Assembly (NCBI GenBank): GCA_963926475.1
Contig: CAWUXE010000027.1
Location: 1-23,272, forward strand
Length of the DNA stretch: 23,272 bases
Reading direction: 5' to 3'
Origin: UBA2040 sp002384725
Lineage (GTDB): Bacteria; Bacteroidota; Bacteroidia; Flavobacteriales_D; Crocinitomicaceae
This document shows, one piece after another, positions 6,694 through 14,097 of the stretch. Numbering within the stretch: position 1 is the stretch's first letter; every line of letters starts with the position of its first letter. The position numbers were made by a program, and so were the translations under genes. The notes under the pieces were generated by a model, which saw only the letters and a program-made list of their open reading frames with translations, ran no database searches and was not told the origin of the DNA.

Positions 6694-8121
6694 ATGCACA
6701 GAGGAGAATTAATCGAAGTAAAAATTAGCGAATACGCTTTTGGTGGACGTGGAATTGCAAAAGTTCCGACGGACGATGGCGATTTTGTCATTTTTATAGA
6801 CAATTGTTTTCCTGGTCAAACGGTTCAAGCCCGCATCACGAAGAAGAAAAAACGCTATGCTGAAGCTAAGTTGGTGGATGTGTTGCAGCGCAGTTCTGAG
6901 GAAGTGATGAGCGATTTTCAAGAAATATCAGGCGGTCCTTATATTTATGTTCCGGTTGAACGTCAAGAACAAGTTAAGAAAGAGGCAACTTTGGAGAATT
7001 TCCGTAAACTATCTCATGTTGAAGACGTTGCGAGTAAATTTGACACTTTTATTTCCTCACCGAATCATTTTCACTACCGTAATAAAATGGAATATAGCTT
7101 CTCGAACATCGAGCATATCCCAGCAACAGGCGAAGAAGTGGACAATGCTTTCGCTTTAGGATTTAAACGTCGAGGAACCTGGTGGAAAGTTGAAAATTTA
7201 AACAAACCATCCGGACTTTTCGACGTCGAATGGGAAACGAAATTGATTGAGATTCGCAACTATTTAAAAGCGACGAATCTTCCCGCTTGGCATCCACCGA
7301 AGAAACACGGATTCTTTCGTCACATTGTGGTGCGCAAGTCGTTTGCAGAAGACAAATTGTTGTTGAATTTAGTCACTTCATCCGAAGGATTGAAAAAGTT
7401 TGACGCTCCAGCATTTGCTAAATTTATCCAGGAATTGATGGGCGATCGGATTGCTGGCTTGTGGCACACGGTAAACGACAACGTAGCTGACAGAGCAAAG
7501 ATTGAAAATGGCAACTCTACTTTACTTTTCGGAACACCAAAAATCAATGAAGAATTATTGGGATTGACTTTCGAAATTAGCATGGAAAGCTTTTTTCAAA
7601 CGAACCCAAAATGTGCTGAATCACTTTATACTAAAGCTTTAGATTACGTTTTCGAAGAAGAATTAAAAGACGACGAAATCATCATGGATTTGTTCTGCGG
7701 AACAGGCACCATCGGTCAGATTTTAACCACAAGAAAACAAAACGCAAAGATTGTAGGTGTTGATATCGTTGAAGAAGCGATCGTTGACGCTCGAAAAAAT
7801 GCAAAACGAAATGGGATCAATCAAATAGAATTTTTCGCTGCAGATGTCGGTAAATTCTTAAAAGAACATCCCGAATTTCAAGGTAAAATTGGAACGATAA
7901 TTCTGGATCCACCGAGAGCTGGAATTGCACCAAAAACTTTATTAAAAGTAATTGAATTAGGCGCTAAGAATATCGTATACATTTCCTGTAATCCTTCCAC
8001 TCAAGCCAGGGATACAGCTACTTTGATAGAACATGGATTCTCCCTTGAAAAATTGAGCTTCGTGGATCAGTTTCCACACACGGGACACATTGAGAGCATT
8101 GCGAAGTTTATTAAAGTGTAA
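6694..8121 (+). CDS. rlmD: 23S rRNA (uracil-C5)-methyltransferase, RlmD/RumA type
   Basis: SAM-dependent RNA methyltransferase that makes 5-methyluridine in rRNA. The 475-residue protein has an N-terminal TRAM domain (residues 1-60, VKISEYAFGGRGIAK), the RumA central region and a C-terminal Rossmann domain with MDLFCGTGTIG for SAM binding, ILDPPRAG, the catalytic cysteine Cys432 in ISCNPSTQARD and the base-providing glutamate in FPHTGHIES. The usual [4Fe-4S] motif after the TRAM domain (CGGC type) is missing: the equivalent stretch reads EISGGPYIYVPVERQEQVKK with no cysteine. Which uridine is modified cannot be told, and Bacteroidota often carry more than one RumA paralog. Both flanks hold copies of the same AT-rich repeat. 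Start ATG is supported by the family N-terminus. Confidence 0.88.
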   Translation: MHRGELIEVKISEYAFGGRGIAKVPTDDGDFVIFIDNCFPGQTVQARITKKKKRYAEAKLVDVLQRSSEEVMSDFQEISGGPYIYVPVERQEQVKKEATLENFRKLSHVEDVASKFDTFISSPNHFHYRNKMEYSFSNIEHIPATGEEVDNAFALGFKRRGTWWKVENLNKPSGLFDVEWETKLIEIRNYLKATNLPAWHPPKKHGFFRHIVVRKSFAEDKLLLNLVTSSEGLKKFDAPAFAKFIQELMGDRIAGLWHTVNDNVADRAKIENGNSTLLFGTPKINEELLGLTFEISMESFFQTNPKCAESLYTKALDYVFEEELKDDEIIMDLFCGTGTIGQILTTRKQNAKIVGVDIVEEAIVDARKNAKRNGINQIEFFAADVGKFLKEHPEFQGKIGTIILDPPRAGIAPKTLLKVIELGAKNIVYISCNPSTQARDTATLIEHGFSLEKLSFVDQFPHTGHIESIAKFIKV

Positions 8122-8135
8122 TTTTTTTGAGGAAA

Positions 8136-8197
8136 GTAGAAAGTTTATGATTGAATTTACCACTTTCCACTCTACACTTTAATACTTTACACTTTAA
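8136..8197. repeat. AT-rich repeat, copy B, downstream of rlmD
   Basis: GTAGAAAGTTTATGATT (8136-8152) corresponds to GTGGAAAGTTTAAAATT of copy A, and AATTTACCACTTTCCACTC onward (from 8154) to AATTTTACACTTTACACTT. The element is AC(A/T)CTTT-rich and can fold back imperfectly on itself (8131-8144 with 8162-8175). Confidence 0.55.
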
Positions 8198-8224
8198 CAT
8201 TCTTAATCCCTCGATTTCTTCATG

Positions 8225-8253
8225 TTGAATTCACGCAGTTCTTTGTAATTTCG
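8225..8253 (+). promoter_or_regulatory. Promoter of cinA, close to the start codon
   Basis: TTG at 8225-8227, 18-bp spacer and TAATTTCG at 8246-8253 (one mismatch to TAnnTTTG). The box ends 5 nt before the ATG at 8259, which implies a leaderless or nearly leaderless transcript. Confidence 0.5.
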
Positions 8254-8258
8254 CGCAC

Positions 8259-9503
8259 ATGAAAGCAGCACTTATTTCTATCGGCGACGAATTACTCATT
8301 GGTCAAACGATTAACACCAACGCGGCATGGCTAGGCAAGGAATTGTCAGCTATGGGTATTCCAGTGACCACAAGTTGGGCGATTTACGATCAACCAGGTG
8401 ACATAAAAGAGAGTTTAGACCATCTGATGCCAAAGAATCAATTGATTATTCTGACAGGTGGACTAGGTCCGACGAAAGATGATTTAACAAAACACACCTT
8501 GACCGAATATTTCGACACGAGTTTGGAGATTGTTCCTGAAGTATTGGAACGAATCGAAGGCTTTTTCAAAAAACGGAACCGAGAAATGTTGGAAGTAAAT
8601 ATTCAACAGGCGGCTTTTCCAGTTGGAGCGACACTATTGCACAACTATCAGGGTACCGCTTCGGGAATGTGGTTTGAGAAGGACGGTTGCATTGTAGTGA
8701 GTTTGCCAGGCGTTCCTTATGAAATGCGAGGCATCATGAACGATGAAGTTTTCCCGCGTTTAAAAGAACTTTTTGAAACCCAAGAATTGTATCACGAAAC
8801 CCTGATGACTCAGGGAATTGGCGAATCATATTTGGCACAAGAGATTGAAGAATGGGAAGACGCGGTGCGCGCAGATGGATTGAGTTTGGCCTATTTACCT
8901 TCTCCGGGAATCGTAAAACTTCGCTTGAGTTCGAAAAACGGTCGAATCGATTCAGACAAAATCAACACGTATTTTGAAGAAGTATTGAAGCGAATTCCCA
9001 AACATGCATATTCAATAGGAGAAAAAAGTATTTCAGAAGTTTTGGGACAATTGCTCATCGACAAAAACATGACCATTGGTTCTGTAGAAAGTTGCAGCGG
9101 AGGCACGATAGCCAAAGAATTGGTAAAAATTGCCGGTTCATCTCGTTATTACGAAGGCAGCATAGTGGCTTATAGTTATAAGGAGAAAGAAAACTTATTG
9201 GGTATTTCGCATGACGATTTGATCAAACATGGCGCGGTAAGTGAGGAAATTATAACTCAAATGGCTGAAAAAGGCCGTAAATTATTGGACGTTGATGTTT
9301 GCGTTTCTACATCTGGCATCGCTGGTCCGGATGGAGGATTGCCAAATAAACCTGTCGGCACAGTTTGGATTGCAGTTTCGACGGAAAAAAGAGTATTTAA
9401 AATATGTCTTAACTTTGGCGATAATCGGGAAAGAAACATAAGTATGACCGCCTTATCTGCCCTTAATTTGGTGAGATGTGAAATACTTGGATTAAATTCC
9501 TAA
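8259..9503 (+). CDS. cinA: CinA family protein (MoaB-like + NMN amidohydrolase)
   Basis: Two-domain CinA of 414 residues. The N-terminal MoaB/MogA-like domain (residues 1-170: ISIGDELLIGQTINTNAAWL, ILTGGLGPTKDD, VSLPGVPYEM) is an ADP-ribose/nucleotide pyrophosphatase in characterised homologs; the C-terminal PncC-like domain (from about 255: SVESCSGGTIAKEL, YYEGSIVAYS, STSGIAGPDGG, KPVGTVWIAVS) is a nicotinamide-mononucleotide deamidase. Together they salvage pyridine nucleotides; the competence-damage name is historical. Length is normal and both sets of motifs are intact. It is transcribed on its own from a promoter abutting the ATG and is separated from rpmB by a further promoter. Confidence 0.95.
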   Translation: MKAALISIGDELLIGQTINTNAAWLGKELSAMGIPVTTSWAIYDQPGDIKESLDHLMPKNQLIILTGGLGPTKDDLTKHTLTEYFDTSLEIVPEVLERIEGFFKKRNREMLEVNIQQAAFPVGATLLHNYQGTASGMWFEKDGCIVVSLPGVPYEMRGIMNDEVFPRLKELFETQELYHETLMTQGIGESYLAQEIEEWEDAVRADGLSLAYLPSPGIVKLRLSSKNGRIDSDKINTYFEEVLKRIPKHAYSIGEKSISEVLGQLLIDKNMTIGSVESCSGGTIAKELVKIAGSSRYYEGSIVAYSYKEKENLLGISHDDLIKHGAVSEEIITQMAEKGRKLLDVDVCVSTSGIAGPDGGLPNKPVGTVWIAVSTEKRVFKICLNFGDNRERNISMTALSALNLVRCEILGLNS

Positions 9504-9519
9504 AAAAAAGATGAAAAGC

Positions 9520-9551
9520 TTTGGTAGTTTTTCAATTAATTGCCACCTTTG
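9520..9551 (+). promoter_or_regulatory. Promoter of the rpmB-rpmG-DUF4295 operon
   Basis: TTTG at 9520-9523, a 20-bp spacer and CACCTTTG at 9544-9551, one mismatch from TAnnTTTG. The expected leader before rpmB (ATG 9587) is about 30 nt. An in-frame TTG at 9521 lies inside the -33 element and is not the start. Confidence 0.6.
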
Positions 9552-9586
9552 CACCCCAATTTAGAATTTGGAATAAAGAAAAGAAC

Positions 9587-9823
9587 ATGTCACGAGTTTG
9601 TCAATTAACAGGTAAGTCGGTAATGGTAGGGAACAATGTTTCTCACTCCAACCGCAAAACAAAACGTACTTTTAAGCCCAATTTAGTGGTTAAGAAGTTT
9701 TACGTTCCAGAAGAAGATAGAACAATAACATTGAAGATTTCAGCGTCTGCACTTCGTACAGTAAACAAGAAAGGTATTTCTGCTTGTTTGAAAGAAGCTC
9801 GTGCTAAAGGATTTTTGAAATAA
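9587..9823 (+). CDS. rpmB: 50S ribosomal protein L28 (bL28)
   Basis: A 78-residue ribosomal protein of the large subunit. It begins MSRVCQLTGKSVMVGNNVSHS followed by NRKTKRTFKPNL, all standard bL28 sequence, and ends with KKGISACLKEARAKGFLK. It lacks the paired CxxC motifs, so it is the zinc-free type. The ATG at 9587 is chosen by family alignment; an upstream in-frame extension to 9521 would run through the promoter. First gene of a three-gene ribosomal operon with rpmG 20 bp downstream. Confidence 0.96.
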   Translation: MSRVCQLTGKSVMVGNNVSHSNRKTKRTFKPNLVVKKFYVPEEDRTITLKISASALRTVNKKGISACLKEARAKGFLK

Positions 9824-9843
9824 TCGAAAAAAATTAGACGGTA

Positions 9844-10029
9844 ATGGCTAAAGCAAAAGGAAATAGAATTCAGGTTATTTTAGAGTGCACGGAGCACAAA
9901 GAGTCTGGTCAACCAGGAACTTCTCGATATATTTCGACTAAGAATAGAAAAAACACGCCAGAGCGATTGGAAATTAAAAAGTACAATCCCATCTTGAAGC
10001 GTATGACAATTCACAAAGAAATTAAATAA
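9844..10029 (+). CDS. rpmG: 50S ribosomal protein L33 (bL33)
   Basis: A 61-residue large-subunit ribosomal protein: RIQVILECTEHKESGQPGTSRYISTKNRKNTP then ERLEIKKYNPILKRMTIHKE, the typical bL33 body with YNP near the end. Only one cysteine is present, so this is the zinc-independent form. It follows rpmB by 20 bp and precedes the DUF4295 gene by 3 bp, the conserved Bacteroidota order. Confidence 0.96.
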   Translation: MAKAKGNRIQVILECTEHKESGQPGTSRYISTKNRKNTPERLEIKKYNPILKRMTIHKEIK

Positions 10030-10032
10030 GAC

Positions 10033-10185
10033 ATGGCAAAGAAAGTAGTAGCATCCCTTCAAAAAGGAGGCGGAAAACAGCACACCAAGGTCATCAAAAT
10101 GACAAAAGGTGAAAAAGGTTCTTATACCTTTAAAGAAGAAATCGTACACAACGACAAAGTACAAGAGTGGTTTAAACAAAAATAA
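10033..10185 (+). CDS. DUF4295 protein, probable ribosomal protein bL38
   Basis: A very short 50-residue basic protein beginning MAKKVVASLQKGGGKQ, with IKMTKGEKGSYTFKEEIV in the middle and QEWFKQK at the end. This is the DUF4295 family, found only in Bacteroidota and always next to rpmG. From memory, the Flavobacterium johnsoniae ribosome structure assigned this family as the phylum-specific large-subunit protein bL38; I cannot verify that here. Three nucleotides separate it from rpmG. A terminator hairpin begins 24 bp after the stop, closing the ribosomal operon. Confidence 0.9.
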   Translation: MAKKVVASLQKGGGKQHTKVIKMTKGEKGSYTFKEEIVHNDKVQEWFKQK

Positions 10186-10208
10186 TCCTCCTTTAAACGA
10201 TATTTTAC

Positions 10209-10242
10209 AAGCCTTCTCAGTTTTACTGAGTGGGCTTTTTTT
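10209..10242 (+). terminator. Rho-independent terminator of the rpmB operon
   Basis: Arms AAGCCTTCTCAG (10209-10220) and CTGAGTGGGCTT (10226-10237) pair outside and inside with a 2-bp internal mismatch and a 5-nt loop, followed by a T tract to 10242. The T tract runs straight into the ftsY -7 box. Confidence 0.8.
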
Positions 10243-10249
10243 ATATTTG
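10242..10249 (+). promoter_or_regulatory. -7 box abutting ftsY start
   Basis: TATATTTG matches TAnnTTTG and ends 4 nt before the ftsY ATG at 10254. The same spacing is seen at lpxD. The -33 region is occupied by the terminator stem and has no clear TTG, so promoter strength is uncertain. Confidence 0.5.
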
Positions 10250-10253
10250 TGCC

Positions 10254-11207
10254 ATGGCATTATTCGGATTATTCGGAAAAAAAGAAAAAGAAACACTGGA
10301 CAAAGGTTTAGAGAAATCCAAACAGAGTTTTCTAACCAAACTAACGCGCACGATTGTTGGTAAATCTAAAGTCGACGATGAAGTACTCGACAACTTGGAG
10401 GAAATCCTTATTTCTTCTGATGTAGGAGTCGAAACAACCCTAAAAATAATAGACCGAATCGAAGCACGTGTTTCTCGTGATAAAGTCCTTGGAACAAATG
10501 AATTGAACAATGTTCTCAAAGAAGAAATAGAAGCTTTATTGGAGGAAAACAATATTGGCATCACGAATGACTTCAATATTGAAAAGAAAAACGGCGAACC
10601 ACATGTGATCATGGTCGTTGGTGTAAACGGGGTTGGAAAAACAACCACCATCGGAAAATTAGCCCATCAATTCAAGTCAGCTGGAAAAAGCGTAGTTCTT
10701 GGTGCGGCAGATACTTTTCGTGCAGCAGCAGTTGACCAATTGATTATTTGGGCAGAAAGAGCTGGCGTCCCCATCGTGGAACAAGGCATGAATGCGGACC
10801 CAGCTTCAGTTGCCTTTGATACACTTCAATCGGCTAAGGCAAGCAATGCAGATGTCGTGATTATTGATACTGCAGGACGTTTGCACAACAAGGTGAATTT
10901 GATGAATGAGTTGAGTAAAATCAAACGTGTGATGGATAAGGTTGTTCCTGGAGCACCGCATGAGATTTTATTGGTATTAGATGGTTCTACAGGCCAAAAC
11001 GCATTTGAACAGGCTAAACAATTCTCCTTGTCGACCGAAATAAATGCTTTGGCGATTACGAAATTGGATGGAACAGCGAAAGGTGGTGTTGTGATTGGAA
11101 TTTCTGATCAAATGAAGATTCCTGTGAAATACATTGGTGTTGGAGAAGGCATGAAAGACTTGCAAATATTCCATAAAAAAGAGTTCGTGGATTCACTTTT
11201 TTCTTAA
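10254..11207 (+). CDS. ftsY: Signal recognition particle receptor FtsY
   Basis: SRP receptor GTPase that docks SRP-bound ribosomes at the inner membrane. The 317-residue protein has the short N-terminal region FGLFGKKEKETLDKGLEK in place of the long acidic A domain of E. coli, the helical N domain, and the G domain with VGVNGVGKTTTIGK (G1), ADTFRAAAVDQL, IIDTAGR (G3) and ITKLDGTAKGG (G4), then GVGEGMKDLQIF at the end. The start is set by the family N-terminus; an in-frame GTG at 10230 falls inside the upstream terminator. In other Bacteroidota rimO usually follows; here it does not. Confidence 0.96.
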   Translation: MALFGLFGKKEKETLDKGLEKSKQSFLTKLTRTIVGKSKVDDEVLDNLEEILISSDVGVETTLKIIDRIEARVSRDKVLGTNELNNVLKEEIEALLEENNIGITNDFNIEKKNGEPHVIMVVGVNGVGKTTTIGKLAHQFKSAGKSVVLGAADTFRAAAVDQLIIWAERAGVPIVEQGMNADPASVAFDTLQSAKASNADVVIIDTAGRLHNKVNLMNELSKIKRVMDKVVPGAPHEILLVLDGSTGQNAFEQAKQFSLSTEINALAITKLDGTAKGGVVIGISDQMKIPVKYIGVGEGMKDLQIFHKKEFVDSLFS

Positions 11208-11228
11208 CTTCAAGAGAATAAGCGAATT

Positions 11229-11327
11229 ATGTTCGACAATTACGACAAAACAATATCCATACTTTCGTACATTCCAATATTGGGGTGGATTATTGCGTTG
11301 ATTATAAATAGTGACAAATCGGCATGA
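11229..11327 (+). pseudogene. Fragment of a DUF4870/Tic20-like membrane protein
   Basis: A 32-codon reading frame starting MFDNYDKTISILSYIPILGW and running on through a hydrophobic IIALIINSDKS before a TGA. This is the look of the N-terminal end of DUF4870-type small membrane proteins (ending in a YIPILGW helix), which normally continue for about 80 further residues. It stops where an oppositely oriented lipoprotein fragment begins, so I read it as a truncated remnant. It could instead be a genuine 32-residue membrane peptide. Confidence 0.45.
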
Positions 11328-11503
11328 GAAAAAAGCTACAATGCTTTTCACTTGTTTGGTCACCGCATCCTTTTCCCATCCAGTTTCTTCAGAAAGCTGC
11401 TTTAGTTCATCTTTAACATCAGACTCATCAGTTCCAGTATTTTCTGATTGACAAGAAATCGGTAATGCACTTAAAAGAGAAAACAAATGGCAGATACTTT
11501 CAT
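11328..11503 (-). pseudogene. Frameshifted small lipoprotein gene
   Basis: The ATG at 11503, four bases after the AlgX-like stop, starts MKVSAICFLF and hits TAA; shifted by one base the frame continues LLSALPISCQSENTG, then DESDVKDELKQLSEETG and WEKDAVTKQVKSIV. Joined, this makes a typical lipoprotein signal peptide with cysteine after PIS and an acidic, helical mature part. The break lies in a TTTT run, consistent with a one-base loss. Beyond about 11328 the frame loses protein character, so the 3' end is also missing. Position suggests it was the third gene of the MBOAT operon. A TTG start at 11486 would restore a frame but gives a poor signal peptide. Confidence 0.45.
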
Positions 11504-11507
11504 ACTT

Positions 11508-12668
11508 TTATCTTTTCGGAAAATAAGTGTCATACGCTTGCTCGATAAATCCAAATCCAAATTTAAAGAGATTGGCGTCTGTACAGATGATTAAAATTAC
11601 ATCATTTTCTTCTAATTTTTTCTGGAAATCAACGTCTTTCACATTTAATGGACTTTCGTAACTGTCTGGAAAAATAGCTTCGTTGTAGTACCAGAATCGA
11701 CCATCATTGAATAAATCTCTCGACATTCCTCCGTTGAAAGGTCCCCAGAAGTAACTATCGGCAATGGTCAATACTTTCGAATACTTCTTCTCCGGATTTT
11801 TCACTACTCGGAAATACGGATAGCCCATTTCATTGTCTGGAATATTGAACAACAAATTCATACCTTTTTCGATATCGTCGTCGGTGTCCCACATTTCTGT
11901 TTTTCTTGTGATACTGTCAACAATCAAGTGAGGTAACTGAACTCCTGGCAATTTATTGAAAAACTTTATTAGGGTGTCCGCCATGACAATTTCGCCGTAT
12001 TTACTCCAGTGGATTCCTGTTTTCGGATACAAAAGATGCGGCATTTTTCCTTTGTTTTTGATGAACCATGAATTTAGATTCATCGTTGGTACCTTACCCT
12101 TCAACAGTCGATCGTACTCGTACAAATTATTTCGCGCACCAATATTCATCGGCAAATTAATGGTTGATTTCCGTGGAATGTACTCTGGATAAAAACTTGC
12201 TTTTCCTGGGGCCAAAAGAACCACCAGATGTTTCCCTAGTTTCTTAAGAGTGTCCGAGACTTTGGCTAATTTTTCAACTTGTTCCTGTATAATTTCTGTA
12301 CCTCTGATATCTTCTCCAAAATGTGCTTTTATATAGTTTTCTTCATACAAATAGTTGTCTTTTCCGATCACTACTCCATTTGCATTGGCCTGTTTGTAAA
12401 AAGAAAAATGCCATTGATTGTACGTTCGAACCATAGCATTTCTGAAACCTACATTCTGGTTTAGATAATCTGTTCGTTGATCCTGATACGTTCCTTCAAA
12501 CCACGATTCATAATAAAAAACAGGTCGATCTAAGAGTTCAACCGCACCATTTAACGGTGTTTCTTTCACCCATTTGAACTTGTGTTGTAGCATCGGGAAA
12601 ACCAAGGCCAACATCATCGCTCCAACGAGTATGCGTTTCAAAAGGGTGCTATTTTTCTTTCCTTCCAT
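11508..12668 (-). CDS. AlgX/AlgJ-like SGNH-type acetyltransferase partner
   Basis: A 386-residue membrane-anchored periplasmic protein related to AlgX/AlgJ and DltD-like partners of MBOAT enzymes, which pass acetyl groups to an exported polysaccharide. Residues 10-28 form an N-terminal membrane helix (ILVGAMMLALVFPML). The SGNH-like fold shows a GNxxFLY-type block (GKDNYLYEENY), LVVLLAPGKASFYPEYIP, the histidine motif TGIHWSKYGE (His220) and the nucleophile TIADSYFWG (Ser305). The aspartate normally two before the histidine (DxH in AlgJ) is glycine here. Its start overlaps the stop of the MBOAT gene by one base (TAATG), so the two form an operon. Substrate glycan is unknown; no glycosyltransferase or polymerase is nearby. 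Confidence 0.85.
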   Translation of the reverse strand: MEGKKNSTLLKRILVGAMMLALVFPMLQHKFKWVKETPLNGAVELLDRPVFYYESWFEGTYQDQRTDYLNQNVGFRNAMVRTYNQWHFSFYKQANANGVVIGKDNYLYEENYIKAHFGEDIRGTEIIQEQVEKLAKVSDTLKKLGKHLVVLLAPGKASFYPEYIPRKSTINLPMNIGARNNLYEYDRLLKGKVPTMNLNSWFIKNKGKMPHLLYPKTGIHWSKYGEIVMADTLIKFFNKLPGVQLPHLIVDSITRKTEMWDTDDDIEKGMNLLFNIPDNEMGYPYFRVVKNPEKKYSKVLTIADSYFWGPFNGGMSRDLFNDGRFWYYNEAIFPDSYESPLNVKDVDFQKKLEENDVILIICTDANLFKFGFGFIEQAYDTYFPKR

Positions 12669-14092
12669 TAGAATCTAAAATAAATGAAAGGGTTAAAACC
12701 TGAACTCGTAATGGAACTAGTCGACAGCCAAAGAAGAAGAATAGAAAGAACAAATAAGATGACATGACTTCTATTCCCATAGATATCTGTTTCGAAAAAG
12801 TACGCCTGTAATTTCTTTCCAAATTTGAAAGCCCCCAAAAAGGAGAAGAAAACCGAGACAATCAATAACAGCCAAAAAGCTGGTATTACATCAACAAACA
12901 ACAAGTTTTCATCGAAAGCTAAAAGCTCATATAAGTACATTTTCATTTTACCGAAATCTTCCAAACGGAAAATAACCCAACCAAACATGGTGATAATGAA
13001 TGTGATTAAAATGGAAAACACTTTCGGAATGCTGTTCAATACCTTCTTTAAGAAAAGTCGATCGAGAATTAAAAAGAACCCGTGAAATGCACCCCAAATG
13101 ACGAAATTCCACGAAGCTCCGTGCCAGAGTCCTGAAAGTAAAAAGACCAAGGCCAAATTAAAATATAGGCGACCGTTGGAATTCACTCTACTTCCACCCA
13201 GTGGAATGTAGAGGTAATCGCGCATAAATCCGCTTAATGTCATGTGCCATCTGTGCCAAAACTCCGTAATCGAAGTAGAAATGTACGGCGCATTGAAATT
13301 TTCAGGGAAACGGAATCCCATCATACGACCAAGACCAATTGCCATATCGGAGTAACCAGAAAAATCGAAATAGATTTGGAAGGTGTATGCTATCATACCT
13401 ATCCACGCCATTGGCGTCGTGAGCTCATTGAGGTTGGAACTAAAAATTAAATCGGCTTGCTCTGCCATTACATTGGCAATTAACACCTTCTTGGCCAGTC
13501 CGATACAGAATCGATAAAAGCCAACGAGTTTATCATCGAGCGTATCTTTTCGTTTGACAATTTGATCGGCAATATGCGTAAAACGGACGATAGGACCAGC
13601 AATCATTTGTGGAAACGCCATGATATACAGCAAGTAATCAGACACCTTTTTTAAAGGTTCGTGAATTCTGCGGTACACATCAATTGAATAGGTCAAGGTT
13701 TGGAAAGTGTAGAACGAAATTCCAATGGGCAAAGCCACAGAGGTCCACCCAACTTGTTCCACTCCAATAGAATTCAAAGCGGCATTCAAATTTTCAACGA
13801 AAAAATTCGCATACTTGAAATAGGCCAGAAGTCCTAAATTCATGACCAGTGAAATCATTAGGAATCCTTTTCGTTTCCTTTCTTCGGAAGCATTGTGCAG
13901 TGCCTTTACGATGAAAAAATCAATGATAGTGGACGCTAAAATGACGAAAACAAATTTCGGTGCTCCCCAAGCATAGAAGGCAATACTCGCCAAAAGCGCG
14001 GTATAATTCTTTACTTTTCTTGGCGACAAGAAATACACTACAAGGAATGCAGGCAGAAAATAAAACAGAAATATTACGCTGCTAAATACCAC
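12668..14092 (-). CDS. MBOAT family O-acyltransferase (AlgI-like)
   Basis: A 474-residue multi-pass inner-membrane O-acyltransferase that moves an acyl group from the cytoplasm to the periplasm for modification of an exported polymer. The N-terminus MVFSSVIFLFYFLPAFLVVY is standard for the family; the core has DFSGYSDMAIGLG, FNAPYISTSITEFWHRWHMTLS (histidines 280 and 283), RDYLYIPLGGS and the catalytic histidine His324 in SGLWHGASWN. The start codon is GTG at 14092, fixed by the family N-terminus, with a -7 box ending 5 nt upstream. It is the first gene of the operon with the AlgX-like gene. The reaction follows from the family; the acyl group and the acceptor are not known. Confidence 0.93.
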   Translation of the reverse strand: MVFSSVIFLFYFLPAFLVVYFLSPRKVKNYTALLASIAFYAWGAPKFVFVILASTIIDFFIVKALHNASEERKRKGFLMISLVMNLGLLAYFKYANFFVENLNAALNSIGVEQVGWTSVALPIGISFYTFQTLTYSIDVYRRIHEPLKKVSDYLLYIMAFPQMIAGPIVRFTHIADQIVKRKDTLDDKLVGFYRFCIGLAKKVLIANVMAEQADLIFSSNLNELTTPMAWIGMIAYTFQIYFDFSGYSDMAIGLGRMMGFRFPENFNAPYISTSITEFWHRWHMTLSGFMRDYLYIPLGGSRVNSNGRLYFNLALVFLLSGLWHGASWNFVIWGAFHGFFLILDRLFLKKVLNSIPKVFSILITFIITMFGWVIFRLEDFGKMKMYLYELLAFDENLLFVDVIPAFWLLLIVSVFFSFLGAFKFGKKLQAYFFETDIYGNRSHVILFVLSILLLWLSTSSITSSGFNPFIYFRF

Positions 14093-14097
14093 TGAAA

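Noticed and set aside
9880..10296. Minus-strand frame of 138 codons opposite rpmG, DUF4295 and the terminator
   Set aside because: Antisense to conserved ribosomal genes; the phenylalanine-rich sequence reflects the lysine codons of the other strand.
11193..11486. Minus-strand ORF of 97 codons with a TTG start, read as an intact lipoprotein
   Set aside because: The TTG start gives a signal peptide without a positive n-region, the ATG in the neighbouring frame at 11503 fits better, and the last third has no protein character and overlaps the ftsY end.
11450..11503. Programmed frameshift in the small lipoprotein gene at CTC TTT TAA
   Set aside because: The needed shift is -1 and the site is not a good slippery sequence; the 3' end is also missing, so decay is the simpler reading.
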